The notes under the pieces: generated by a model | What the model saw: only the letters and a program-made list of their open reading frames with translations | Databases searched by the model: none | Told to the model about the DNA's origin: nothing | Source of the DNA: Brevundimonas fluminis | GTDB lineage: Bacteria > Pseudomonadota > Alphaproteobacteria > Caulobacterales > Caulobacteraceae | Assembly: GCF_003934285.1 (NCBI RefSeq) | Contig: NZ_RQWJ01000002.1 | Span: 372,001-436,000 of the forward strand | DNA: 64,000 bases | Direction of reading: 5' to 3' | Made by a program: the position numbers and the translations under genes | Shown: piece after piece, positions 16,021 through 24,901 of the stretch | Position numbering within the stretch: position 1 is the stretch's first letter | Layout of the letters: every line of letters starts with the position of its first letter

Positions 16021-18294
16021 TCAATCCATCAGCTGCTGGGCCAGATAGACGTAGTGCCGGGCCCATCGACGGGCGTTGGCGACCGGGTCGGCGTCGTTGG
16101 AGTGGCCGCCGGACGTGTCCTCGAAATAGAGGTGGTCGTGCCCCTGCGCCGCCAGCCGCGCCGCGAACTTGCGTGAATGGCCCGGATGCACGCGGTCGTC
16201 CCGCGTGTTGGTCGTGATGTAGACGCGCGGATAGTCCACGTCGGGGCGCAGCTGCTGATAGGCGGAATAGCGCGCGATGAAGGCGGCTTCTTCCGGAATG
16301 CGCGGGTCGCCGTATTCGCCGATCCACGAGGCGCCTGCGGGCAGCAGATGGTAGCGCAGCATGTCGATCAGCGGGCTCTCGATCACCGCGGCGTTGAACA
16401 GCTCCGGATGCTGGGTGATCGACACCGAGGTGAGGACGCCGCCGTTGGACCGGCCGTAGATGCCCAGCCGGCGCGGGCTGGTGATGCCGCGGTCGATCAG
16501 GTCCTGGGCCACGGCCGCGAAGTCGTCGAAGGCCAGCTGGCGGTTTTCCTTCAGCACGGCCTGGTGCCAGCCGGGGCCGAACTCGCCCCCGCCGCGGATG
16601 TTGGCCTGGACGAAGACGCCGCCGTTCTCCAGCCACAGCTTGCCCATTTCGGGCTTGTAGGCGGGCGGGAAGCTGACCTGGAACCCGCCGTAGCCGAACA
16701 GGATGGTCGGGGCCGAACCGTCCATGCGCAGATCGCGCGGCATGACGACGAAATAGGGGATCTTCGTGCCGTCCGTGGACGTGGCCTCGAACTGCCCCAC
16801 CACGTGGGTAGAGGCGTCGAACTTGGGCGACGCGGCGCGGAGAGGGCGAGGGGCGGTGTCCGTCGGCGTGAGCAGACCGAGGGACGGGGGCGTCAGAAAG
16901 CCTTGGGCCGAGACGAAGACGCGGCCGGATTTTCTCGAAGAGTCTCCAAGCCCGATCGCGCTGTTGGCGGCGACAGTGACTTCCTGGCGTTCCCAAGCGA
17001 ACTCGCCGCGGTCCTGAAACCGCGCGACACGGCCCACCACGTTGTCGGAGTAGGCGACCAGCACGTGGTCGTTCATCACGCGGACGTCCTCGACGGACTG
17101 CCTCGGTCCCGGCTCGAAGATCACCTCCGAGTCCAGGGTGATCGTCTCGACGACCTCCCCGGTTCCGGGCGATTCCAGCGGCACCAGATTCTCAAGATCG
17201 ACGGAGAGCAGGGCGCCAGCTGGAACGGCTTCACCTTCGGTGGGCCTCTCGGACGACTGGAACATCCGGTATGTCCAGGCCTCTTCGGCGGTGAAGACGA
17301 GCTCTGCGCCCTCCCCTTTCCCCATGACTCCGTGCAGCGAAGCGCGCTCCGGCAGGCCCAGCTTCACCGGTTGGCCGTCGCGCCACCACCACCGCTCGCT
17401 GCGGAAGGTGTCCAGCGGGCGGTTGAAGATCACCGCCTGCACCGCGCCCTCGGCGTCGCGGAACACGGAGGCGGAGACGCCGTAGCCGCCGTCGGATTGG
17501 GCCCCGCGATAGACCTCGGTCGCCTGGGCCAGGGTCTGGCCGCGCCTGAGCGACTTGACGATGTAGGGATAGCCGCTTTCGGTCAGGGTGCCCGGTCCGA
17601 AGTCGGTGGCGACCAGAAGCGTGTCGGCGTCCAGCCAGCTGAGGCGGTGCTTGCCCTCGGGCAGGACGAAGCCGTCGGCCACGAAGGCCTTCGTGGTCAG
17701 GTCGAACTCGCGCACGACCACGGCGTCCTTGCCGCCGTCCGAGAGCGAGATCAGGCAGCGAGTCTCGTCCGGCGCGAGGCACGAGGCGCCCTTGAAGACC
17801 CAGTCCTTGCCTTCCGACCGCGCGAGGGCGTCGATGTCCAGCAGGGTCTCCCAACGCGTGTCGGCCGAGGCGTAGGAGTCCAGCGTCGTGCGGCGCCAGA
17901 CGCCCTTGGGATTGGCCGCGTCCTGCCAGAAATTGCCGATGCCCTCGCCGAGGAAGGACGGCGCCGGGATGCGGTCCGTCGCCGTCAGGATCGCCTCGGC
18001 CTCGGCGCGGAAAGTCTCGTAGCGCGGGTCGCCGGTCAGGACGGCCAGCGCCTTCTCGTTGGACTGACGCACGAAGGCCATGGCCTCGGCCCCGTCCACC
18101 TGCTCCAGCGCCAGATGGTCGTCGGCGGCGGCGACGCCCTCGGGGGAAAGGTCGGCGGGGAAGTGCGGCGGGGGAGTCCGGGGCATCGCCAGAGGGCGGG
18201 CAACCGTGTCCGGATCGACCATCGGCGCCTGAATCTGCGGCGAGGCGCAGGCGGTCAGGGCCAAGGCCGAGGCTGTGAGAAGGAGGGCGCGCAT
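16021..18294 (-). CDS. Prolyl oligopeptidase family (S9A) lipoprotein
   Basis: A serine peptidase of 757 residues. The N-terminus MRALLLTASALALTAC carries a lipobox (LTAC, Cys16), so it should be a lipoprotein in the cell envelope. A beta-propeller region covers about 80-490. The alpha/beta hydrolase domain follows with nucleophile Ser near 616 (GRSNGG), Asp in DDRVHPGHS and the catalytic His in TSGGHSND. It would cleave short peptides after proline or a similar residue. It is the second of two tandem S9A genes, 75 bases after its paralogue, and the two share most catalytic-domain motifs, so a tandem duplication is likely. Confidence 0.9.
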   Translation of the reverse strand: MRALLLTASALALTACASPQIQAPMVDPDTVARPLAMPRTPPPHFPADLSPEGVAAADDHLALEQVDGAEAMAFVRQSNEKALAVLTGDPRYETFRAEAEAILTATDRIPAPSFLGEGIGNFWQDAANPKGVWRRTTLDSYASADTRWETLLDIDALARSEGKDWVFKGASCLAPDETRCLISLSDGGKDAVVVREFDLTTKAFVADGFVLPEGKHRLSWLDADTLLVATDFGPGTLTESGYPYIVKSLRRGQTLAQATEVYRGAQSDGGYGVSASVFRDAEGAVQAVIFNRPLDTFRSERWWWRDGQPVKLGLPERASLHGVMGKGEGAELVFTAEEAWTYRMFQSSERPTEGEAVPAGALLSVDLENLVPLESPGTGEVVETITLDSEVIFEPGPRQSVEDVRVMNDHVLVAYSDNVVGRVARFQDRGEFAWERQEVTVAANSAIGLGDSSRKSGRVFVSAQGFLTPPSLGLLTPTDTAPRPLRAASPKFDASTHVVGQFEATSTDGTKIPYFVVMPRDLRMDGSAPTILFGYGGFQVSFPPAYKPEMGKLWLENGGVFVQANIRGGGEFGPGWHQAVLKENRQLAFDDFAAVAQDLIDRGITSPRRLGIYGRSNGGVLTSVSITQHPELFNAAVIESPLIDMLRYHLLPAGASWIGEYGDPRIPEEAAFIARYSAYQQLRPDVDYPRVYITTNTRDDRVHPGHSRKFAARLAAQGHDHLYFEDTSGGHSNDADPVANARRWARHYVYLAQQLMD

Positions 18295-18334
18295 GAGAAC
18301 TCCAAGACTTGTCTGTTCGAACCCCGATCGACTC

Positions 18335-18360
18335 CCTGCCCCCCCTCGAGGGGGGGAGGG
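18335..18360. repeat. GC palindrome between the tandem S9 peptidase genes
   Basis: A perfect hairpin of seven C, TCGA and seven G (18339-18356) lies in the 75-base gap. It is extended by CCCT (18334-18337) and AGGG (18357-18360) after a one-base bulge. No T-run follows on either strand, so it is not a canonical intrinsic terminator. It may be a dispersed palindromic repeat or an mRNA-stabilising or attenuating hairpin between the two genes. Confidence 0.6.
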
Positions 18361-18369
18361 CTTCCCGGA

Positions 18370-20529
18370 TCAATCCATCAGCCGCCGCGTCAGATAGGTG
18401 TATTCCAGCGCCAGACGTCGCGCCGTCTCGCGCAGGTTGGCGCCCGCCGCGTGGCCGCCGTCGGTGTTCTCGTAGAACAGGACGTCGTAGCCCAGCTCCT
18501 GCATCCGGGCCGCGGCCTTGCGGGCGTGGCCGGGGTGGACGCGGTCGTCCTTGGTCGAGGTGTGGATGAAAACCTGCGGATAGGGCTGCCCCGCGCGCAG
18601 GTTCTGGTACGGCGAATAGGCCGCGATCCAGGCGCGCTCTTCGGGAATGTCCGGGTTGCCGTATTCCGCGATCCAGCTGGCGCCCGCCAGCAGCTTGTGG
18701 AAGCGCAGCATGTCGAACAGCGGCACCTGGATGACGGCCGCGTTGATCAGGTCCGGACGCTGGGTCAGCATGGCGCCCATGAACAGGCCGCCCTGCGAGC
18801 CGCCCATGATGCCGAGGCGGCGCGGCGACGTGATGCCCCGGTCAATCAGGTCCATGGCCACGGCCTGGAAGTCCTCGTGCGCGCGCTGGCGGTTTTCCTG
18901 CAGCGCCGACTGGTGCCAGTTGGGCCCGAATTCGCCGCCGCCGCGGGTGTTGGCGATGACGTAGACGCCGCCCCGCTCCAACCACAGCTTGCCCACGTTG
19001 GCGGAATAGCCGGGCAGCAGCGACGACTGGAAGCCGCCGTACCCGTAGAGCAGCGTGGGGTTGGACCCGTCGGTCGCCATCGCCTCGCGGCCCACCACGA
19101 AGTACGGAATCTTCGTGCCATCGGCGCTGGTCGCCTCGAACTGGCGGACCTCCAGACCCGTGGCGTCGAACTTGGCCGGCAGGGACTTCACGCTGTTCGC
19201 CGCGCCCGTGCCGGCGTCGACCAGCCACAGCGACTGCGGCGTCAGATAGCCGGACACCGAGGCGAAGACGCGGTCGTCCTGGTCCGAGGCGGAGCCGAGG
19301 TTGACCGAGACGTTCTCGGGCAGGTCGACCTTCGTCGCGGTCCAGCCGCCCGCGCCGTCGGGCGCATAGGAGATCAGGCCGCCGCGCACGTTGTCGTACA
19401 GGGCCACGACGACGCGGTTGCGGGTGACGGTCACGCCCTCGATGGCCTGGCGATCAGTGGGGCGCAGGATCAGCTCGACGGGCGCCTGGGTGCGGCCCAG
19501 CAGGCCGTCCAGGTCCCAGGCCACGAGATCACCGGTCCTGAAGCCGCGGCCGCCGTGGGTCCAGTCCTGTTCGAGGGTCAGGATCACCTTGCCGCCGACG
19601 AAGCCGGAGATGCCGGACTTTGCCGGCAGCGGCAGCTGCGTGGTCGTGCCGTCGTCGTTCAGGACCCAGGTCTCGCCCTCGTAGAAGGTGACGCCGCGCC
19701 GAAGCATGACGGCGCGGAGCGTCCCGTCCGGATCGCGGAGGGTGAAGCCCGAGGCCGAAACGTCGGTCTCCTGCCCGCGGAACACCTCAACCGCCTGATC
19801 CATCGGCGTGCCGCGCGTCCAGCGCTTGACCACCATCGGATAGCCCGACGTGGTCATGGTGCCCGGACCGAAGTCGCGCGATATCAGCAGGGTGTTCTCG
19901 TCGATCCAGGTCACGCCGCCCTTGGACTCGGGAAGCACGAAGCCGCCCTCGACGAAGGTGCGGGTCTCGCGGTCGAACTCGCGCACCGTCACGGCGTCCT
20001 TGCCGCCGTCGGACAGGGTGACGAGGCACATCCGGTCGTCGGGCGACAGGCAGTTGGCGCCGCGCCAGACCCAGTTCGCGTTCTCGGCCGTCGACAAGGC
20101 GTCGACGTCGATGATCGTCGTCCATTCCGGCTGGTCGGTCAGGTAGGAGTCGACCGTCGTCATGCGCCAAAGGCCGCGCACGTTGGTGGCGTCCTGCCAG
20201 AAGTTGGAGATGCCCTGCGCCTCGCCCTCCAGCCCCGTGGCGAAGCCGGGGTTGGGGATGCGGTCGCGCGCCTCGAGGATGGCCAGGGCCTGATCGTGCA
20301 ACGGCTGATAGCGGGGATCGCCCTGAAGCGTGCCCAGGCTGGTCTCGTTCTGCGCCTTGACCCAGGCCATGGCCCGCTCGCCCTCGACCTCCTCGAGCCA
20401 CAGGTAGGGGTCGGCGGCGTCGGACCGGGCGAAGCCGGCGGCGGCCGCCTCCTGCGCGAGGACGGGCGCGGCGGCGGGCAGGATGAAGGCGGTCGTCATG
20501 GCGAGCAGCGCGAGCCTGGTCTTGAGCAT
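18370..20529 (-). CDS. Prolyl oligopeptidase family (S9A) exported peptidase
   Basis: A serine peptidase of 719 residues with a cleavable signal peptide (MLKTRLALLAMTTAFILPAA, cleavage after VLA near residue 25). The start at ATG 20529 fits this signal; the frame stays open further upstream but there it is antisense to the channel gene. The N-terminal segment ADPYLWLEEVEGERAMAWV is typical of the family. The propeller covers about 90-450 and the hydrolase domain has GGSQGG (Ser near 578), DDRVHPGHARK and DGGHAAG. It is the first of two tandem paralogues. This copy is soluble and periplasmic, the other a lipoprotein, so they may serve different envelope sites. Confidence 0.92.
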   Translation of the reverse strand: MLKTRLALLAMTTAFILPAAAPVLAQEAAAAGFARSDAADPYLWLEEVEGERAMAWVKAQNETSLGTLQGDPRYQPLHDQALAILEARDRIPNPGFATGLEGEAQGISNFWQDATNVRGLWRMTTVDSYLTDQPEWTTIIDVDALSTAENANWVWRGANCLSPDDRMCLVTLSDGGKDAVTVREFDRETRTFVEGGFVLPESKGGVTWIDENTLLISRDFGPGTMTTSGYPMVVKRWTRGTPMDQAVEVFRGQETDVSASGFTLRDPDGTLRAVMLRRGVTFYEGETWVLNDDGTTTQLPLPAKSGISGFVGGKVILTLEQDWTHGGRGFRTGDLVAWDLDGLLGRTQAPVELILRPTDRQAIEGVTVTRNRVVVALYDNVRGGLISYAPDGAGGWTATKVDLPENVSVNLGSASDQDDRVFASVSGYLTPQSLWLVDAGTGAANSVKSLPAKFDATGLEVRQFEATSADGTKIPYFVVGREAMATDGSNPTLLYGYGGFQSSLLPGYSANVGKLWLERGGVYVIANTRGGGEFGPNWHQSALQENRQRAHEDFQAVAMDLIDRGITSPRRLGIMGGSQGGLFMGAMLTQRPDLINAAVIQVPLFDMLRFHKLLAGASWIAEYGNPDIPEERAWIAAYSPYQNLRAGQPYPQVFIHTSTKDDRVHPGHARKAAARMQELGYDVLFYENTDGGHAAGANLRETARRLALEYTYLTRRLMD

Positions 20530-20588
20530 GGAAGTCTCCCCGAAACTGCGGGGCACCTTAAGGGCGCACGCCCCGGCGGCAAGCGGGA

Positions 20589-21392
20589 TCAGCGGTGCCC
20601 CTCGTCCGGAATGCACAGCAGATTGCCGCAGGCCTTGCAGTGCACGGCGTCGGGATCGTGCACCTGCAGCCCGCAGCGGTCGCAGGGGTGGCGGACCTTG
20701 TGCGGACGCAGCAGCGTCTGGCCGAGCCGCACGAACAGGGTCACGCCCATCAGCATGATGGCGATCGAGACGATCCGCCCCCAGGCGCCGGGCAGCAGGA
20801 TGTCGCCGTATCCCGTCGTCGTCAGGCTGGTGACGGTGAAATACAGGGCGTCGATCCAGCCGATCATCCCCTCGGCCTTCTCCAGGAAGAAGGTGTAGAC
20901 GAAGCCCGTGGCCACGAAGACGAAGGTGATCAGGGCCGTCAGGGACTTGGTGACCTCCTCCACCCGGGTGTCGTCGTAGCGCCGGCCGATGGTGCGCCAG
21001 AAGAAGTCGGAGTTGATCAGGGTCCACAGGCGCAGGACGCGCAGGAAGCCGAGGTTGAACAGCCAGGCCGGAAACAGCAGCGTCGCCAGGATGAACAGGT
21101 CCATCCAGACGATCGGCTTCTTCAGCCAGTCACGAACGTCCGAATAGCACAGGGCCCGCGCCGTGAGGTCGGCCGCCAGGATGAAGGCGATCACGTAGTC
21201 GATGACGTAGAAGGCCAGCGGCTGGTGCCGCAGCAGCGGGGCGGCGATGAAGAAGGCGACGATGATCAGGTCGATCACCAGCACCGCCACCCGGAAGCGG
21301 ACCGCCGTGGGCGAGGCGCCGTGGTACAGCGCCCGCAGACGGGCCCTGAGCCGCAGGCCGTCCTTCTCGGAGATCGCGTCGTCGGTCGCCAT
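20589..21392 (-). CDS. Potassium channel with C-terminal zinc ribbon
   Basis: An inner-membrane channel of 267 residues. Transmembrane segments lie at about 34-52, 60-80, 95-117, 150-170 and 200-222, and the selectivity filter TTTGYGD is at 191-197, followed by the last helix. This is a six-helix or near six-helix voltage-gated-like layout, with LRVLRLWTLI as a weak S4-like segment. The last 35 residues are a CxxC-CxxC zinc ribbon (Cys237, 240, 252, 255), an uncommon cytoplasmic addition that may sense redox or zinc. K+ selectivity is well supported by the filter. Gating is unknown. The gene is divergent from dapF, with about 58 bases between them. Confidence 0.88.
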   Translation of the reverse strand: MATDDAISEKDGLRLRARLRALYHGASPTAVRFRVAVLVIDLIIVAFFIAAPLLRHQPLAFYVIDYVIAFILAADLTARALCYSDVRDWLKKPIVWMDLFILATLLFPAWLFNLGFLRVLRLWTLINSDFFWRTIGRRYDDTRVEEVTKSLTALITFVFVATGFVYTFFLEKAEGMIGWIDALYFTVTSLTTTGYGDILLPGAWGRIVSIAIMLMGVTLFVRLGQTLLRPHKVRHPCDRCGLQVHDPDAVHCKACGNLLCIPDEGHR

Positions 21393-21450
21393 GAGACCGG
21401 CATAACGCGCGTCGCTCGCATCCGGAACCGCCGGCTTCTATATCGGGCGC

Positions 21451-22281
21451 ATGAGCGGACGGCCCTTCGTCAAGATGAACGGTTGCGGCAACGACTTCGT
21501 GGTCGTGGACGCCCTGTCGCGGCCCTTTGCGCCGACCTCGCACGAGGCGCGGGCGATCGCCGACCGATCAGCGGGTCAGGGATGCGATCAGCTGATCGCC
21601 ATCGAACCTTCGCCGACCGCCGACGCCTTCATGCGGGTGTGGAACGCCGACGGAGGAACGGTCGAGACCTGCGGCAACGCCCTGCGCTGCGTCGGCTGGA
21701 TGCTGATGGAGGCGGGCGGCCGCGACCGGGTCACCATCGACACCCTGGGTGGACCGACGGTCGCGAAGCGCGCCGGCGCCCACCGGGTCACCGTCGACAT
21801 GGGCGCCCCGCGACTGGACTGGACCGAGATCCCCCTTGCCGAGGAGATGGACACGCGCGGCATCGAGCTGCAGGTCGGACCCATCGACGCGCCGGTGCTG
21901 CACACTCCGGGCGCGGTGAGCATGGGCAATCCGCACGTCGTCTTCTTCACCGAGAGCGTGCCCGCCGACGACTTCGTGCAGGGCGCCGGCTCCCTGATCG
22001 AGAACCATCCGCTGTTTCCCGAAGGGGTCAACGTCGGCTTCGCCCACGTCGAGGCGCGCGACCGCATCCGGCTGCGCGTCTGGGAGCGGGGCGCCGGGCT
22101 GACCCAAGCGTGCGGCACGGGCGCCTGCGCCGCGCTGGTGGCCTGCGCGCGGCGGGGCCTCACGGACCGCGCCGCGACCGTGGCCGTCGACGGCGGGGAA
22201 CTGGAGATCGTCTGGGACGAGGCGACCGGTCACGTGCTGATGACGGGGCCGGTCGAGGTGGAGCGGACCGGCGTGCTCTAG
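21451..22281 (+). CDS. dapF: Diaminopimelate epimerase
   Basis: The enzyme interconverts LL- and meso-diaminopimelate for lysine and peptidoglycan synthesis in the cytoplasm. The 276 residues match the family. The N-terminus FVKMNGCGNDFVVVD is diagnostic. The two catalytic cysteines are Cys74 (ETCGNALRC) and Cys221 (QACGTGACA), in the two pseudo-symmetric domains. The stop overlaps the convergent ligD stop. In many alphaproteobacteria dapF is near ftsY; that link is not visible here. Confidence 0.96.
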   Translation: MSGRPFVKMNGCGNDFVVVDALSRPFAPTSHEARAIADRSAGQGCDQLIAIEPSPTADAFMRVWNADGGTVETCGNALRCVGWMLMEAGGRDRVTIDTLGGPTVAKRAGAHRVTVDMGAPRLDWTEIPLAEEMDTRGIELQVGPIDAPVLHTPGAVSMGNPHVVFFTESVPADDFVQGAGSLIENHPLFPEGVNVGFAHVEARDRIRLRVWERGAGLTQACGTGACAALVACARRGLTDRAATVAVDGGELEIVWDEATGHVLMTGPVEVERTGVL

Positions 22282-24860
22282 AGGACCTTCTTCAGGATCG
22301 GCCTGAGACTCACGGCTCCCGCGCGGAAATCGGCCCAGGGGTCGGGCTTCTTCAGCAGGGCCGGGGCGTCGTGCAGGGTGAAGGCGCGGGGGTCGAGGCC
22401 GGATTTCACCTGCCCCCAGGACAGGGGGAAGGCGATGCCGGCGCCGGGCCGGGCGCGCGGAGACCAGGGCGCGACGGCGGTGGCCATGCGGCCGTTGCGC
22501 AGGTAGTCGAGGAAGATCTTTCCGCCGCGCGCCTTCTTGGCGAGGGTGGTGGTGAAGCGATCTGGCCGGGCGACGCGGACGCGCTCCGAAACCGCCTTGG
22601 CGAAGGCCTTGCACTGGTCCCATTCGATGCGGCTGCGGGCGTCGGTCCGGATCGGCACGACGACGTGCAGGCCCTTGCCGCCGGTGGTCTTGACGAAGGG
22701 GTTCAGGCCCAGCGCCTCCAACTCCTTCTTCATCACCTTCGCGGCCGCGATGACGTCGGCGAAATCGAGGCCCTCGTCGGGGTCGAGGTCGAAGGTGATC
22801 TGCTCCGGCGTCTCGGGATCGTCGGGGGCGCAGCCCCACGGGTGCAGCTCCAGCCCGCCGGACTGGCCGATGGCGACCAGGCCTCCGACGTCGGCGACGG
22901 CGACGTAGGGCGCGCGCTCCTTCACGTCCATCAGCTTCAGGCGGGGGTTGGATCCCGGCATGGCGTGACGCTGGAAGAATTTCTGGCCGGTGATGCCGTC
23001 GGGCGCGCGGATGATGGAGACGGGGCGGTCGGCGACGTGCGGCAGGATGCGGTCGGCGGCCATTTCGTAGTAGCGCGCCAGCTCGCCCTTGGTGATCGCC
23101 GGGCGGCCGTCGACGGCGGGCCACAGGATCTTGTCCGGATTGGATATGGCCACGCCGGCGACGATCAGCCGGCCCTTCTTGCCGGCTTTCGGCGGGGGCT
23201 CGCCGGGGACGTGGAGGCCGGGCGCGCCCGAGGTCTTGCCGGTCTTCGCCGGGGCCTGCGGGCGCTCGGTGACCTCGGCGGCGGGCTTGTCCTCGCGCAG
23301 GCCCTTGAACGCGGCGTGGCGCAGGGTCCCGCCCTCGGTGTAGCCGCCGTGCTCGATCTCGGCGACCAGCACGGGCCTGACCCAGTGAACGTCCTTGCCG
23401 CCGCGCGGGGCGCCCTTGCCGGTGAAGGGGTTCCTGTCGGACGCCGCCCCCTTCAGCGCCGGGAGCAGGGTCTTCATCAGGGCCTGGGAATAGCCGGTGC
23501 CGACGCGGCCGAGGGAGCGCAGGCCGCCCTCTTCGCGCACGCCGACCAGCAGGGAGCGGAACCGCGTGCCGCCCTCGGACGACCAGCCGCCGATCACGAC
23601 CTCGTCCCCGCCCCGGCATTTGGACTTCAGCCAGGTGTTGGAGCGACCCGCGACGTAGGGGGCGTCCAGCTTCTTGGAGATGACGCCTTCCAGATCCATG
23701 CGGCAGGCGCTGTCCAGCACGGCCTGACCGGTGGTGGCGAAGTGGTCGACGTAGCGGACGCGCTTGCCGGCGGCCTTGGGCACGCGGTCCAGATGGGCCT
23801 GCAGCCGCGCCTTCCGGTGCGCCAGCGGCAGCTGGCGCAGGTCCTCGGTTCCCTCGGCCAGCAGGTCGAAGGCGAAGTAGACGAGGTCGGCGGTCCTGCC
23901 GTCGGCGATGGCGGCCTGGAGCGCCGAGAAGTTCGGCATGTGGTCCCCGTCCAGGGCGCAGACCTCGCCGTCGATCACGCCGTCGGGCCAGTCCGCGGCG
24001 TCGGCGGCCAGCTCCGGGAACTTGGCCGACCAGTCGTGGCCGCGGCGGGTGTAGACCTTCGCCTTGCCGCCGCCGGTCGCGATCTGGACGCGGTAGCCGT
24101 CGAACTTGATCTCGTGCGCCCAGCCGGCGCCGCCCGGGGGATGGTCGGCGACCTTGCACAGCTGGATCGGGACGAAGGCGGGCGGTCTGGTCAGCTTCGC
24201 CTCCCGGTCCTCGGGTTCCGGTTTCTTCGGCCCCTTTTTCGCGACGAGTTTCGACGAGGTCCACCGCTTCCTGCCGCCGGCGATCTCGGCCAGCGAGCGG
24301 CCGGTGGTCACGCTGGCGTCGATCTCCAGATTGGCGTCGCCCTCGCCCGGCACGGCGTGCTCGTCCTTCTCCTTGATCAGCAGCCAGTTGGCGCGCTTCG
24401 ACGGCTTGCCCCGGTCGCTCTTCAGCCGGACCAGGGCCCAGCCGCCCTGCAGGCGTTCGCCCGACAGGGTCATCTTGATGGAGCCGCGCGCCCAGTCTTC
24501 CGACAGGGTCTCCGGATGCTGCGGTTCCCACGTGCCGCGGTCCCACATCTGCACCGTGCCGGCGCCGTAGTTGCCCGACGGGATGGTCCCCTCGAAGCCG
24601 CCGTAGTCGAGCGGATGATCCTCGACCTCCACCGCCAGCCGCTTGACCGAGGGATCGCGGGAGGGGGCCTTGGTCACGGCCCAGGACTTCAGCACCCCGT
24701 CGACCTCGATGCGGAAGTCCCAGTGCAGGCGGGTGGCCGCGTGGCGCTGGATCAGATAGGCGCCCCCGGCCTTGCGCGCCTTGCCCTTTCTGCCCTTCGG
24801 CTCCGGCGTCTCGCCGAAGCGCCGCTTGGCCTGATAGGTCTTCAGTTCGCCCTTCGCCAT
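22278..24860 (-). CDS. ligD: ATP-dependent DNA ligase D (PE-LIG-POL)
   Basis: A multi-domain non-homologous end-joining enzyme of 860 residues. The order is PE-LIG-POL, as in Pseudomonas and rhizobia. The 3'-phosphoesterase domain (about 35-165) has RHAATRLHWDFRIE. The ligase domain (about 225-530) has the adenylation Lys252 in EIKFDGYR. The archaeo-eukaryotic primase-type polymerase domain (about 560-850) has HPWG and FDLDPDE metal ligands. It processes and seals double-strand-break ends, normally with a Ku homodimer, but no ku gene is in the window. It is divergent from vsr with 41 bases between starts, so two repair genes share one promoter region. Confidence 0.95.
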   Translation of the reverse strand: MAKGELKTYQAKRRFGETPEPKGRKGKARKAGGAYLIQRHAATRLHWDFRIEVDGVLKSWAVTKAPSRDPSVKRLAVEVEDHPLDYGGFEGTIPSGNYGAGTVQMWDRGTWEPQHPETLSEDWARGSIKMTLSGERLQGGWALVRLKSDRGKPSKRANWLLIKEKDEHAVPGEGDANLEIDASVTTGRSLAEIAGGRKRWTSSKLVAKKGPKKPEPEDREAKLTRPPAFVPIQLCKVADHPPGGAGWAHEIKFDGYRVQIATGGGKAKVYTRRGHDWSAKFPELAADAADWPDGVIDGEVCALDGDHMPNFSALQAAIADGRTADLVYFAFDLLAEGTEDLRQLPLAHRKARLQAHLDRVPKAAGKRVRYVDHFATTGQAVLDSACRMDLEGVISKKLDAPYVAGRSNTWLKSKCRGGDEVVIGGWSSEGGTRFRSLLVGVREEGGLRSLGRVGTGYSQALMKTLLPALKGAASDRNPFTGKGAPRGGKDVHWVRPVLVAEIEHGGYTEGGTLRHAAFKGLREDKPAAEVTERPQAPAKTGKTSGAPGLHVPGEPPPKAGKKGRLIVAGVAISNPDKILWPAVDGRPAITKGELARYYEMAADRILPHVADRPVSIIRAPDGITGQKFFQRHAMPGSNPRLKLMDVKERAPYVAVADVGGLVAIGQSGGLELHPWGCAPDDPETPEQITFDLDPDEGLDFADVIAAAKVMKKELEALGLNPFVKTTGGKGLHVVVPIRTDARSRIEWDQCKAFAKAVSERVRVARPDRFTTTLAKKARGGKIFLDYLRNGRMATAVAPWSPRARPGAGIAFPLSWGQVKSGLDPRAFTLHDAPALLKKPDPWADFRAGAVSLRPILKKVL

Positions 24861-24901
24861 GCGGGCGGAACGCCCAAGGCCGGGATTCGCTCAAGACCGT
24901 C

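Noticed and set aside
16177..20898. A 1573-codon open frame on the plus strand over the two S9 peptidases
   Set aside because: It is antisense to two clearly real genes with signal peptides and catalytic motifs. Long antisense frames are expected at this GC, and its translation is low-complexity Arg/Gly/Val/Gln with no domain.
18370..21027. An 885-residue reading of the second S9 peptidase
   Set aside because: The extra N-terminus lies out of frame over the channel gene, and the true signal peptide starts at 20529.
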